From JANXLS01 sp038227045 (GTDB lineage Bacteria > Planctomycetota > SZUA-567 > H5-PLA8), in the NCBI GenBank assembly GCA_038227045.1, contig JBBRQD010000018.1:1-64000 (forward strand): a DNA stretch of 64,000 nt, written 5' to 3'. Position numbers and translations under genes: made by a program. Below are positions 16,860 through 26,689 of the stretch, piece by piece. The notes under the pieces are model-generated. The model ran no database searches. It saw only the letters and a program-made list of their open reading frames with translations, and was not told the DNA's origin. Each line of letters opens with the position of its first letter. Position 1 is the stretch's first letter.

Positions 16860-18953
16860 TTATTTCACGGTATTGAATATAACCGAGCGTCCGGCATTTT
16901 TAACGGTCAACTTCACTTTTCCGGCGTAAACATTTCCGCCGAGCACGATCATCGCCGTCATGTCGCGCAAAATCTTTTCATCATAGGGCCCGGCCAATTC
17001 GCCCGGCAGATTGAGATCGCCATACGATCCGTCCATGGACGTTTCGACGACGAGCGTCCGCTCGTTTCCGGTCACCGGATTCAAGCGAGTCGTGACTCTC
17101 GCGCCATCGATCCGCGCGCGCCCGGATTCGTCCAATGCCACCGCGCGCGCGATGCCGCACGCGAATGCGCCCAGACGCATGGCCGCCGGATTGAACGTTT
17201 TCGGGACTAAAAGAAACGCTTTCATCTCGATTCGATACCGTCCACCCGGAGATCCTGCGAGCCGCGCGCTGAGTTTGGAAACCCGCATCGCCAGCGGCGC
17301 GAACGCGTTCGCTCCATTCAACGGAGTCGATCCCGCCATGTTCGGATTGCTGCCCCATGCGAGTTCCAACGCGTTGCTGAATCCGTCGCCATCCGCGTCG
17401 CCGCCGCCGTCGGCGTTCGATATTCCTTCTGGTGCAGGCAGTATCGTCACGCTAAGGGACTCCGATTCCGAGCGTCCGCCCGGCACTTGAGCCGTCACTA
17501 TAGCCGTATAAATTCCCGGCGCGGCGAACGCGTGCACGGTCACTGCGCCGGTTGCGGGCGCCGTACCGTCGCCAAAATCCCAGCTCCAGGCGATGCCCCG
17601 CGCTTCGGTCGCCGCACCGAATTGAACAGGCCAGCCCGCAAAAGCGACAGCGGGCGCGGCATACGGCCCGCTCGTGATGAGCAAACCCGTTACGGCCTCC
17701 ACGTCAAATTTCAACAAATTTGGAACGGTATAATTCACTCGATCGCTGGGAAAGAACTGCACCGTCAGTGTCAGCGGTCCTGCATTCACCCACGTGCCGA
17801 ACGGTGGATAGTAAACGAGTTGTCCCGGCGTGTCCGCCACGGCGTTCAGGATTGTTTCGTCCAGCGGCGTGTTCGCGCGAATGTTTTTCGGCGGATTCCA
17901 CGCCACGTGAGGATTGCCTTTTTGGACATTCAATTGAACGAACACCGGCGGTTGAATCACGCCCGTTGAGCCGGGTGTAAATTGCACGGACAACGTATGC
18001 GAGCCCGCATTCAACACGGTACCCAACGGCGGCGAGTAGCTGAATTGACCGGGCTCGGGTGAGGTGGCATTGAGCTGCACGGCGCTCAGCGGGGCGGGAT
18101 ACACGATATCGGCCGGATTGTTCCATACCACTTCGGTGGGCACGCCGATGTCGAACTCGATGGGCGCACCCATCGCGGCCGACCAATTTCCAGCGTTCAC
18201 TCCCGAATCGTGAAACGCTTCTTCGGTCAGAATAAAATCGCACGCGTAATGCCCGTGCGTCATCGCCAGCGTTCCGGGCAGCGCGCGCGTCGGTTCCCAT
18301 TCGCCGTAAATGCCCATGGGCAGCGCGGGAAACGACATGTCGTACGCAGGGTTTCCTGCGGTTACGGGCAGAACGAAATTAAATATCGGCCCGTCGTTTT
18401 GAGATGGCGTGCGTTGACTGGTCCGCCAGAGCACGTGGAAACTGTTGTCCCCTTCGAAGCGCCCCGTGAAGCCGCCTTGCGCGTCGGTGATGAAAAAGCC
18501 GATGATCAAGTATCCGGAGTACGCGTAGTTGGGATCGTCTTTGTGCGCGAAATAATCGTCGTCTTTCGCATTGGCCGGATTCGGATACGCGCGCCACCAG
18601 CGCCCGAGCAAACCCAGGCGCTCGTTGGTGGCGTCGTCACCACCACCGGCCGGATTCAACTTCGAATTCCGTCCCCCCAATTTGATCTGGTACGCAAAGT
18701 TCGGCTTTAGCCCGGCCGCTTGAATCAGCCCGGCGAGATACGGTGCGCCCGCGGGATCGAGCGTGACTTTCACCTGCGCGTTCGCATAGGAAAACTGTTG
18801 GATATATGACGCGCCGAAGACCTGCCCGTTGCAGTCCTTGAAGCGGTATGTGCCGCCGGTAATGGGCTGCGGAACAACCTCCAGCGCCGCGGCGTGTCCG
18901 CCTAACAACGCCATCGCACCAATTAGAATCAACCCCGGCCGAATGCTAATCAT
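16860..18953 (-). CDS. Secreted PKD-domain protein
   Basis: A 697-aa exported protein. ATG at 18953 opens a signal peptide (MISIRPGLILIGAMALLGG) and has GGAG 4 bases upstream; a longer frame to 19016 would put charged residues before the signal. The N-terminal third has no family that I know. Near residues 290-440 are two related beta repeats (LNATSPEPGQFSYSPPLGT and LNAVADTPGQLVYYPPFGT). A PKD domain follows near residue 500 (WSWDFGDGTAP), then a calcium-loop DADGDGFSNALELAWGSN of the thrombospondin-type-3 kind. It is likely surface-located and adhesive or substrate-binding. It follows the larger secreted protein after a hairpin. Confidence 0.8.
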   Translation of the reverse strand: MISIRPGLILIGAMALLGGHAAALEVVPQPITGGTYRFKDCNGQVFGASYIQQFSYANAQVKVTLDPAGAPYLAGLIQAAGLKPNFAYQIKLGGRNSKLNPAGGGDDATNERLGLLGRWWRAYPNPANAKDDDYFAHKDDPNYAYSGYLIIGFFITDAQGGFTGRFEGDNSFHVLWRTSQRTPSQNDGPIFNFVLPVTAGNPAYDMSFPALPMGIYGEWEPTRALPGTLAMTHGHYACDFILTEEAFHDSGVNAGNWSAAMGAPIEFDIGVPTEVVWNNPADIVYPAPLSAVQLNATSPEPGQFSYSPPLGTVLNAGSHTLSVQFTPGSTGVIQPPVFVQLNVQKGNPHVAWNPPKNIRANTPLDETILNAVADTPGQLVYYPPFGTWVNAGPLTLTVQFFPSDRVNYTVPNLLKFDVEAVTGLLITSGPYAAPAVAFAGWPVQFGAATEARGIAWSWDFGDGTAPATGAVTVHAFAAPGIYTAIVTAQVPGGRSESESLSVTILPAPEGISNADGGGDADGDGFSNALELAWGSNPNMAGSTPLNGANAFAPLAMRVSKLSARLAGSPGGRYRIEMKAFLLVPKTFNPAAMRLGAFACGIARAVALDESGRARIDGARVTTRLNPVTGNERTLVVETSMDGSYGDLNLPGELAGPYDEKILRDMTAMIVLGGNVYAGKVKLTVKNAGRSVIFNTVK

Positions 18954-18976
18954 GCTGCTCCGAACAAAAATAGGAG

Positions 18977-18996
18977 GGGCGGCACTCTTGCCGCCC
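18977..18996 (-). terminator. Perfect 8-bp stem hairpin, possible terminator of the upstream secreted-protein gene
   Basis: GGGCGGCA and TGCCGCCC are separated by four bases. Read on the minus strand the hairpin is followed within about six bases by a short T run (TATTTTTG), as in an intrinsic terminator for the gene ending at 19047. The T run is short, and the same hairpin may instead be a copy of a dispersed repeat. It lies just before the start of the PKD protein. Confidence 0.45.
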
Positions 18997-19046
18997 TTGC
19001 GTCTTATCCTGCCCATGTGAGTGACACTTGCCGCCGTTTAGATTGC

Positions 19047-22000
19047 TCATGGTTCGAATGCCGCATCCATATCTTCGTCGGGCGGCGAATCGATGTCGGG
19101 ATTGGCCGCGCGCTTCATGACCGAGTTTCGCGCAAACGTCTTCGACGGTTCAATCACGATCGTGCCCAGTTCTTTGCGCTCGCCCGCTTTGACTTCGAAC
19201 TCCGCGGCCACGACGTCCTCCATTTGCTCCTGGCTGCCGCGCATCGAATCGTACACAGTGGCCGAGGCAACGATCGTGTACTTCCCGGGGACCAGCCCGC
19301 TGATCAAGGTCATGCTGCTGATGCTGGCCGGCGCCAGGAATGGCGGCAGAACCCCGATGACACGCAGTTTGTTCGCCGATCCGCCCGCCTGATTGCGCGG
19401 GCGCTGATAAAAGTTGTACAGCCCCGAACAATACTCCCCTTTGATGGTCAGCGTCACATTCGTTTGCACGCCGGCATTTTTTCCGTTCGAATCGACCGCG
19501 CTTTTCCGGAACACAAATTTCACGGTGGCCGAAGCGGACGTATCCGGAAATGAAAGCTTCGCCGCATCCTCCAATTTCAATTCGGAGAATAATTTCGGCT
19601 CTTTGATTTCAAATGGATCGGAGTAGCTGTTGCATTCGACGCGGCTCGCGAACTTTTCGGCATCTTTTTTCGCGGCGTTTCCCGTGCGGCGATTTTCTAA
19701 CGCGACATAAGCCCGGTACACGCCCGGCTTGACGCCCCAGAATTCGGCTTTGCCGTCCGCGTCGATGTACGAGAAACCCGCATACCCCAAACTGGCGGAT
19801 GCGTTCCGGCTTCTTTTTTCGGCAATGTCCTTGTCGTACAAATACGCCATGCGCCCCTTCAGCGCCGGGTCGAGTTGCACGGCGCATCCGCCTTTTTTCA
19901 CCAGTTCCAAATTCATGTCCGTTTTCGATTCGCCGATCAATTCAAGTTCGCGCGGCGCCCTGACCGAAAGCAGCGGCGCTTCGGCGGTGAGGACGTAATT
20001 ATCCGGCGCCAGCCCGCCAATGGAAAACTCGCCCGATCCGCCCGCGCTTACGGTGAACGCCGCGCTGTCCCGCGTTCGCCGCAAGGTCACGACTGCGTTT
20101 TCCATACCTGCACCGGCCGGCGCATTCAGCTTGCCGGAGACCGTCAGGCCTTTGCGCATCATTACCACGACCTGCGTTTCCGTGTCGGGCAGGATCGACA
20201 CGCGAACCGGATCGGCGAGATAATAACCGTCCCGCATGACGAGAATCCGCCGCAGGCCGACGCTCATCCCCGCCAACAGAACTTCGCCTTTGGCATCGGA
20301 TGCTTTCTTCAGCGATTTGAACCGGCGGTAGTAGTTGTAAAAATAATTGTAATTCACATTGGGCGCGGAATCGACGGATGCGCCCGAAATGGGCTTGCCG
20401 GCTTCGTCGACGATGCGCATGCGCAGATCGCCGTATTTCATTTTTTCGAGCTTGATCTCGATGTTGCCCGTGTCGACGCCCGGGGCGGAGCAATCGAACT
20501 CCGCATTTTTATAGCCGGGCACTTTGATGCGAATCGTGCCGCCGAATCCCAATCCGCCATTGTGAATCTGGAAGGTGCCGTCCGCGTTCAAATTGGTTCC
20601 GGTGCTGCCTCCGTTGGCCATTTGATAATAAACAGTGGAGTGCGCCAGCGCCTCCCCCGCGGCTCCGATGACTTTTCCCTTGAGGAACGTGGGATCGGCA
20701 GCCTTTGCCGCGGCCGATAGCGTGGGGAAGATCATCGCCGGAAGTTCGGTTGTTTTTCCGGCCTCCACCGAAATACCGCAAATCAAAAACACCTGTTGTA
20801 TCCGGGCCGGAAGCTGCCGGAAGACCAGCAACGCGTATTTCCCGGGCGTCAAATTTTTGACGGTGATATCTTTCGCTTCTTCGGACTCACCGGAGCGGCG
20901 AATAATCATGCGGCGTTGATAGGTCATTAAATTTCGCGCCTCGTCAAAGGTGTTCAGCCCGCGAATATATCCCAGCACTTCCTGCGGAACGTCGGCCTGA
21001 GCGTTTTCGTCTTCGGGGATGGGAAATGCGGTAATGTTGTCGGAGATTGGCTTTCCATTCGCGGCGTTCGCCTTGAACGCGATGGTGCCGCCCACGTCGA
21101 GCGCGACTTCGCCCAGATCGGCCTTGCCGCCGGGCGGAATTTCCACGGTCAGCGTCTTCGGCGCGTTGCTAGGGCATTTGATCGTGATGCGGTGTTTCCC
21201 GGCGCGCAAATTGTCCAGCGTGATCCTGCCGTTTTCATCGGTTTCGTTCTGGGGCTTTTGGCGGAAACGGTTGTTGCGGATCTTCTCCGCCTGAACCTTG
21301 CGCTGCCTGCGCTCACCCTCGGGACCGTCGTACAGAAAATCCTCCTCGACGAACACTTTCACGTTCTTAAGCAGCACCGGTATTTTCGGATCCAAGGCCT
21401 CTTTTTTCGGCTCTACTTCGCTGGGATTCGGTTTCTTGGGGTCGTCGGGCTTGGCTTTGATCTGTTGCTTGGCCGCCTGCAATTCCTCGGCGGTTTTAGG
21501 TTCGGCGATGCCTCTCAGCGCGAACGTGCATTTGCCGGGAAGCGCGGTGGAAACGGTGACCGCGGATGCAACGGTGGTTTGCTTTTCGCGCACGCGGATC
21601 GTCGCGCCTTCAATGGGCATGCCGCCGTTCGACCACGCCGCGCAGATATACACGCCATCGCCCACGCCTTCGATCAACACGTCGCCCGCGACATCGGTGG
21701 TTCCGGTGGCTATCGGACGCATGGATTGGTTTTCGCCGCGGGCATCCAACAGATCGGCGTTGAAATAGGAGGCCGAATACAGAACGAATTCGGCGTCTTT
21801 GACGGGCTTGCCGTCCTTGTCGCGCACCGAGCCTTTGACCGATCCGCCTTTGGAAAGCGAAAACAAGAGCGGCATCTTTCCACCGCGCACGTTCGCCACG
21901 AGGCTGGAATAGCTGGTTCCGTTGTACGACACTTCGCCGGCGACCCAGCACTTCTGCCAATTGAAACTGAACGTGCTGGTGCCTGGCTTCAGATCTTCAA

Positions 22001-22430
22001 TTTCCGCCGTACCGTCCGCTTCGAGTTTCAGCGGCGGAATCGTGCGATTGCTTTGTTGATACCGATCCGAAGTATCCCACACGCTGACGGTTGCCTCGGC
22101 GCCATCGACCGGTTTTCCGTTGCGGTCGAACGCCATGAGCCGCGCGCCGGAATGGAACAGCAGCCCGAGCAGGCGCGCCGCGGCCGCGCGCGTTTCAACG
22201 TCATTCGACGCAAGCGCTCTTTCAAGCGCGGGGCGGGCGGCTTCTCCCTGCGCGGCGAGTTTTCCGGCAGCCTCCGCGCGGTCGTCGAAATCGTCACCGC
22301 TGAGCTTCTCGATCCAGCCGTCGAAGTCGGGCGAAACTGGGCCGCCCGCAACCGCGGCGTGTGCCGCGGCCTGGAGCGTCATCGCCAGAATCAGAAGTGC
22401 GAGAGTGTGCGTGGCGCGCTTGAGTGCCAT
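19047..22430 (-). CDS. Large secreted protein with HEAT-like N-terminus and carboxypeptidase-regulatory-like repeats
   Basis: An 1127-aa exported protein; ATG 22430 begins a signal peptide (MALKRATHTLALLILAMTL) after a G-rich ribosome site. Residues about 35-95 contain an Ala-rich alpha-helical repeat (DDRAEAAGKLAAQGEAARPA) like HEAT/armadillo repeats. The rest is a chain of transthyretin-like carboxypeptidase-regulatory modules, for example KGSVRDKDGKPVKDAEFVLY, KGKVIGAAGEALAHSTVYY and MRIVDEAGKPISGASVDS. A Lys/Pro-rich linker lies near residues 315-345. No catalytic motif is visible, so a structural or binding role at the surface is inferred. Its only same-strand neighbour downstream is the PKD protein. 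Confidence 0.8.
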   Translation of the reverse strand: MALKRATHTLALLILAMTLQAAAHAAVAGGPVSPDFDGWIEKLSGDDFDDRAEAAGKLAAQGEAARPALERALASNDVETRAAAARLLGLLFHSGARLMAFDRNGKPVDGAEATVSVWDTSDRYQQSNRTIPPLKLEADGTAEIEDLKPGTSTFSFNWQKCWVAGEVSYNGTSYSSLVANVRGGKMPLLFSLSKGGSVKGSVRDKDGKPVKDAEFVLYSASYFNADLLDARGENQSMRPIATGTTDVAGDVLIEGVGDGVYICAAWSNGGMPIEGATIRVREKQTTVASAVTVSTALPGKCTFALRGIAEPKTAEELQAAKQQIKAKPDDPKKPNPSEVEPKKEALDPKIPVLLKNVKVFVEEDFLYDGPEGERRQRKVQAEKIRNNRFRQKPQNETDENGRITLDNLRAGKHRITIKCPSNAPKTLTVEIPPGGKADLGEVALDVGGTIAFKANAANGKPISDNITAFPIPEDENAQADVPQEVLGYIRGLNTFDEARNLMTYQRRMIIRRSGESEEAKDITVKNLTPGKYALLVFRQLPARIQQVFLICGISVEAGKTTELPAMIFPTLSAAAKAADPTFLKGKVIGAAGEALAHSTVYYQMANGGSTGTNLNADGTFQIHNGGLGFGGTIRIKVPGYKNAEFDCSAPGVDTGNIEIKLEKMKYGDLRMRIVDEAGKPISGASVDSAPNVNYNYFYNYYRRFKSLKKASDAKGEVLLAGMSVGLRRILVMRDGYYLADPVRVSILPDTETQVVVMMRKGLTVSGKLNAPAGAGMENAVVTLRRTRDSAAFTVSAGGSGEFSIGGLAPDNYVLTAEAPLLSVRAPRELELIGESKTDMNLELVKKGGCAVQLDPALKGRMAYLYDKDIAEKRSRNASASLGYAGFSYIDADGKAEFWGVKPGVYRAYVALENRRTGNAAKKDAEKFASRVECNSYSDPFEIKEPKLFSELKLEDAAKLSFPDTSASATVKFVFRKSAVDSNGKNAGVQTNVTLTIKGEYCSGLYNFYQRPRNQAGGSANKLRVIGVLPPFLAPASISSMTLISGLVPGKYTIVASATVYDSMRGSQEQMEDVVAAEFEVKAGERKELGTIVIEPSKTFARNSVMKRAANPDIDSPPDEDMDAAFEP

Positions 22431-22595
22431 TCGTGGCCCCCCCTTAAATACAATCGTGCCATAAGCGCCCGAAACTGCCGATTCTCTATATCTATAACGG
22501 AGAACCACGTGCGAACTTGTGCGCTAGACGTGGATTCTAACGCGATTGTCATAAAAGGTGGATAATTAAATCTTTTTTTCAGCGGTGCGACCCCG

Positions 22596-23084
22596 TCAGC
22601 GGGGTGACTGGGCTTCTGCCAGCACGGCCTTCTCCTGGATCGCGAACATTGTTCGGCGTTTTGCGGGCGTCGTATCGTCGTAGCCCATGCAGTGCAAAAA
22701 GCCGTGCACGCACAGGCGCGTCACTTCTTCCGCAACGGAAATCCGGCGCTCGGCGGCTTCGCGCTGCGCGGTCTCGAAACCGATCAGCACGTCGCCCAAA
22801 TGAAAACTGCCGCGCTCGTGATCGAAATCGGCGATGGGGAACGACAGCACGTCGGTCGGGCCTTCGTGCCGCATGAATGTCTGATTTTTTTCAGCCATCG
22901 CGGCGTCATCGATCAGGCTCACGTCGAGGCTCAGGCAATTGTATTTGAATGCTTCGGGACAGCGTTTCGGCGGGATCATGGCCCATGCACGCAGACATGC
23001 GACTCCCAGTTCCGCCTTGCCGGGCCGGGCCGGCGAGCCTTTTGCGCGCGTGACAAGCAGTTTCATTTCGGGCGTTCGGTTCAT
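22596..23084 (-). CDS. ybeY: Endoribonuclease YbeY (16S rRNA 3' end maturation and quality control)
   Basis: A 162-aa zinc-dependent RNase. The metal site is HGFLHCMGYDD near the C-terminus, the family's HGxLHxxGYDH, with the last His replaced by Asp. GPTDVLSFPI, also diagnostic, is near residue 90. The start at 23084 lies one base after the stop of the HD-domain gene; longer frames would run deep into that gene and add a basic stretch unlike the family. The order phoH, HDIG protein, ybeY is widely conserved in bacteria. The final metal-ligand change is worth a note, as a His-to-Asp change could alter zinc binding. Confidence 0.92.
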   Translation of the reverse strand: MNRTPEMKLLVTRAKGSPARPGKAELGVACLRAWAMIPPKRCPEAFKYNCLSLDVSLIDDAAMAEKNQTFMRHEGPTDVLSFPIADFDHERGSFHLGDVLIGFETAQREAAERRISVAEEVTRLCVHGFLHCMGYDDTTPAKRRTMFAIQEKAVLAEAQSPR

Positions 23085-23085
23085 T

Positions 23086-25485
23086 CTACTTTTCTTCTGT
23101 TTCGGATTCTTTCTCACGGCCGTTTTCCGGCGCATCTTCTTCATCCTGTCCGGGGTAGCGAATGCGCGAGTGGAAGCGCGTCGCGAGCACGCGCAGGAAG
23201 GCGTCTTCAATCAGCGCCAGATCGGCGAAGGTCAGATCGCATTCGTCAAGCTGATTGTCGAGCATCTTGTCCATGATGAGATCGTGGACGAACTGCCGCA
23301 GCCGCGTGGCGCTGGGATTCTGGAGCGTTCGCGACGCGGCTTCAATCGTATCCGCCAGCATCACAATGCCTGTCTCGCGCGTGCGCGGCTTGGGGCCGGG
23401 ATAGCGGAAAAACGCCTCTTCGACTTCAGCGCCGGGCGTCCCGCCGCCCTCGGCTTGCGCATCTTTTTCAGCGTCCCGCACCGCCGAATGATAAAAATAA
23501 CTGACCAATGTCGTGCCGTGGTGCTGGGGGATGAAATCGACGATCTGCTGCGGCAGTTTGTATTCGTGCGCGAGATCGATGCCGTCCTTCACATGCGAAA
23601 TGATCAGCAGCGCGCTGACGGAAGGCTTTAACCGCGCGTGCCGGATTTCGGCGTCGGGCGTGTTTTCGACAAAATACTCCGGCTTGCGCGTCTTGCCGAG
23701 ATCGTGGTAGAGCACCCCGGCGCTGACCAGCCGCGTGTGCGCGCCGATGGCATCCGACGCCGGCTCGGCGAGGAAGCGCACTTGCAGCGTGTGCGCGAAC
23801 GTGCCGGGGGCTTCGAGCTGAATGAGTTGCAGGGCGGGCTGATTCATGTCGGCCAGTTCGAACAGGCGGATGTTGGTCAGGATGCCAAAGAGCGATTCGA
23901 TCAGCGGCAGCGAACCGAGCACCAGCAGCCCACAGATGGGGCCGTTGCAATACGCGATCAGTGCGTCGGCGAGGAATGGCGTGCCGCTGCGCGGCCACGG
24001 CGCGGCGATCAATTCCGAATCCACGCCGGGCGCAGCCGACTCCGCGTTCAATAAATAAAGTCCCGCGACCACGCTGCCCTGGAGCAAGCCTCCCAGCACG
24101 CCGTATTTGAGCAGATCCCAGCGGTCGCGCAATTTCTTGGCGGGCAACGCCGCCGCGATTCCGCCCGCCAGCAACGCCACGCTGAGGAACGGCATTCCGC
24201 CGTCGATCGGCACCGCTTCCCAGCTCACGGTCGCGCACGCCGCAAGCAGACTCAAGCCCGTTAACGTCAACATGGCCACGGACTGGCCGAATGCCAGAGA
24301 TGCCGCCATGCCGACAAAGACGAACGGCGCATAAGCGAGGCTCAAGCCAGCGATCGTCAGCGCGCGGCAGAAGGCCAGCGCCCCCAGGCTGAAAAGTCCC
24401 AGCATCACCAGCGCGCGCCGGCGTTCCCAGATCTCCGGTTCAACGCGTCCGGCAACAATGAAAAAAACCATCAGCACGCCGGCCGCCAGCGTCGCCAATC
24501 CGGCCAGCCGTTTCACGCGATCCGCCAGAGTGGCGCCGGCTTTCACCGCGCGATATTCCTGCCGCAACTTTTCAAGCGTTGACGGGCGGACAATCTGCGT
24601 TCTTTTCAGAATCGTATCGCCTTTTTCGACGCGCACTTCGCCACCGCCGACCTTCGCGAGTTCTTCGCGCTGCCTGGCCTCCGTGCGCGCTTCGTCGAAG
24701 ATCAATCCGGGCCGCATTTTCGATTCCAAATAAGCCGACATCTGCCATTGCAAATTGAGCGACGCATTGTCGATATCCCGGCGGCTCGCGTTTTGAATAT
24801 CTTCCAGCGCGACGGACAGTTTTTTGTAGTCTTTGGCCTGAACGGTTGCCACGAGATGCTCGGCACCTCGTTTGCCGGTGCGAACAATGGTGCGCGGTTC
24901 CCGCTTGTTCGCTTCCCGTTTGTAATCTTCTTCGGAAAGAATCGCCGCCTCGTTAAATTGCTTGCGCATTTCATCGCGGATCAAACCGTTCAACCGCGTC
25001 AGCGCGGGGCCTCTCCTTTTAAACATCTCGCCGGCGAGCGAGGCGTAATTCTGTGAAAAATGCTCCGCCGCCACTTTTTCGCGCGCGTCGTTTTCGCTCG
25101 AGGCCTTGTCGACGATCGCCGTCAATTTTTCCAAATCGCCGAGGATCTTCTCCTCCCACTCCTCCTCTTCGACATAGACACGAGGTGCGCGATTGGCCGA
25201 TTCCTCGCGCCGCCGATCCAACTCATCCGAATCTTTATAGTTGTAGGCCGCCCGCGCGGAGAAATCGATGGGCGAACGCGCGTTGACGATGTACGGCGGC
25301 GGAACCACGCCGAAGTCCATGATCGCGGACGCGGCCGCGCAAAACAGCACGCAGAACAGCACGCCCGGCGGCCCCAGCCCTTCCCCGCCGAAAAAACCCG
25401 CTTTCGTGCGAGGCATCGCGCCCACCGGTATGATGGTCGTCGTTCCGGTGCGCGAAGCCCGCAACGTGGTTTTGTTGTTAAACAT
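23086..25485 (-). CDS. 7TM-HDED / HDIG domain membrane phosphohydrolase (PgpH-like c-di-AMP phosphodiesterase)
   Basis: A 799-aa membrane protein. Order of parts: one N-terminal membrane segment (near residue 45), an extracytoplasmic 7TM-HDED-type region rich in charged helices, about seven membrane segments (residues about 320-540) and a cytoplasmic HD domain. The HD metal site reads GTFAHTLQV, then LYHDLGKTRKPEYFVEN and later ISHVKDG and PQHHGTTLV. In PgpH this domain degrades cyclic di-AMP. The start is uncertain: ATG 25485 has no clear ribosome site, and the frame is open into phoH to 25542. The gene sits between phoH and ybeY, its usual place. Confidence 0.88.
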   Translation of the reverse strand: MFNNKTTLRASRTGTTTIIPVGAMPRTKAGFFGGEGLGPPGVLFCVLFCAAASAIMDFGVVPPPYIVNARSPIDFSARAAYNYKDSDELDRRREESANRAPRVYVEEEEWEEKILGDLEKLTAIVDKASSENDAREKVAAEHFSQNYASLAGEMFKRRGPALTRLNGLIRDEMRKQFNEAAILSEEDYKREANKREPRTIVRTGKRGAEHLVATVQAKDYKKLSVALEDIQNASRRDIDNASLNLQWQMSAYLESKMRPGLIFDEARTEARQREELAKVGGGEVRVEKGDTILKRTQIVRPSTLEKLRQEYRAVKAGATLADRVKRLAGLATLAAGVLMVFFIVAGRVEPEIWERRRALVMLGLFSLGALAFCRALTIAGLSLAYAPFVFVGMAASLAFGQSVAMLTLTGLSLLAACATVSWEAVPIDGGMPFLSVALLAGGIAAALPAKKLRDRWDLLKYGVLGGLLQGSVVAGLYLLNAESAAPGVDSELIAAPWPRSGTPFLADALIAYCNGPICGLLVLGSLPLIESLFGILTNIRLFELADMNQPALQLIQLEAPGTFAHTLQVRFLAEPASDAIGAHTRLVSAGVLYHDLGKTRKPEYFVENTPDAEIRHARLKPSVSALLIISHVKDGIDLAHEYKLPQQIVDFIPQHHGTTLVSYFYHSAVRDAEKDAQAEGGGTPGAEVEEAFFRYPGPKPRTRETGIVMLADTIEAASRTLQNPSATRLRQFVHDLIMDKMLDNQLDECDLTFADLALIEDAFLRVLATRFHSRIRYPGQDEEDAPENGREKESETEEK

Positions 25486-25510
25486 CGATGACACGGTCAG
25501 AATCCAAATC

Positions 25511-26491
25511 CTAGGCGTCGTGTTTGTCGTACGCGTGAACAATCCGCTGCACCAGCGGGTGGCGGACGATGTCCTGCTTTTCCAAATGCACGAACGATAT
25601 CCCTTCCACGTCCTTTAAAATTCGCGTGGCATGGTTCAGGCCGGACAGATCACCGTCCGGCAGATCGACTTGCGTCACGTCGCCGGTGATAACGGTTTTC
25701 GAGTCGCGCCCCAGACGCGTCAAAAACATCTTCATCTGCTTCGGCGTCGTATTTTGAGCCTCGTCGAGAATCACAAACGCGCTGTTCAGGGTGCGGCCGC
25801 GCATGAACGCCAGCGGCGCGATCTCAATCACGCCCTTCTCAGAAAACCTGGCGACCTGATGCGGATTGAGCATGTCGTGCAGCGCGTCATACAACGGGCG
25901 CAAATATGGATTGATTTTCTCCTGCATATCGCCCGGCAGAAAACCAAGCCGCTCGCCGGCTTCGACCGCGGGCCGCACGAGGACAATGCGGTTGACTTGA
26001 TTTTTCGATAGAGCTTCGATCGCCGACGCGACCGCCAGATACGTTTTGCCCGATCCAGCTGGACCGATCGCGAAGACGATGTCGTGCTTTTTGATCGCCT
26101 CGAGATAGCGTTCTTGTCCATCGGACATCGGCCGCACGCGCCCGGCCAAGGGGCGAAGGCTGTCTTCTTTGGGCTTGCGCACATGTGCGGGATGCCCCAC
26201 CAATCCGGCGTCGTCCACCTGATCGTCGCTGCCATCCTGTTCAACGGCGTCGAGGATTCTGTCCACATCCGCGATCTGGAGCTTCTGCGTTTTGCGCACG
26301 ATCCGTTCCATGGCTAGAAACGCCCGAGCCGCGCCATCCACGGCGGCGTCGGTGCCTTCGAGATGCAGCATTTCATTGCGTGCGAACACCGCCACGCCCA
26401 GCGCTTCTTTGACCCGGCGCAGATGGCTGTCGCCGACGCCCAATATTTCGCGCAGGCTGTCGCGATCCTTAATTTCAATTGTCTTTCGCAC
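25511..26491 (-). CDS. PhoH family ATPase (PhoL-like)
   Basis: A 326-aa P-loop ATPase of the PhoH/YbeZ group, associated with RNA metabolism and usually acting near YbeY. Residues about 1-45 form the family's KH-like N-terminal domain; Walker A is GPAGSGKTYLAVA and Walker B is FVILDEAQNTT. Start is GTG at 26491; an upstream ATG is not available in frame. The start region is preceded by the inverted repeat between this gene and cdsA, so it may have its own promoter. The HDIG gene starts 25 bases beyond its stop. Confidence 0.95.
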   Translation of the reverse strand: MRKTIEIKDRDSLREILGVGDSHLRRVKEALGVAVFARNEMLHLEGTDAAVDGAARAFLAMERIVRKTQKLQIADVDRILDAVEQDGSDDQVDDAGLVGHPAHVRKPKEDSLRPLAGRVRPMSDGQERYLEAIKKHDIVFAIGPAGSGKTYLAVASAIEALSKNQVNRIVLVRPAVEAGERLGFLPGDMQEKINPYLRPLYDALHDMLNPHQVARFSEKGVIEIAPLAFMRGRTLNSAFVILDEAQNTTPKQMKMFLTRLGRDSKTVITGDVTQVDLPDGDLSGLNHATRILKDVEGISFVHLEKQDIVRHPLVQRIVHAYDKHDA

Positions 26492-26535
26492 TCAATAATC
26501 CCGGATTCCAATGAAAATACCAAATGCATGGCTTT

Positions 26536-26679
26536 CCCCTCTCCCCTTGAGGGAGAGGGCGGACGAGCGTACTCGCTCGCCGGGTGAGGGGTAATCGTCG
26601 AGTTTCACTGGGATTGGACGATTCCCCCTCACCCCGCGCATGGGTACATGCGTCGGCCCTCTCCCCAAGGGGAGAGGGG
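26536..26679. repeat. Inverted pair of the CCCCTCACCC / GGGGAGAGGGG repeat family
   Basis: Two about 56-bp copies face each other: 26536-26591 (reverse) and 26624-26679 (forward). Each begins or ends with CCCCTCACCC and contains a hairpin CCCTCTCCCC-aagg-GGGGAGAGGG. Single copies of the same family are at 36597, 39711 and 42875. This copy pair fills the gap between cdsA and phoH. Confidence 0.9.
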
Positions 26680-26689
26680 AAAACACGAA

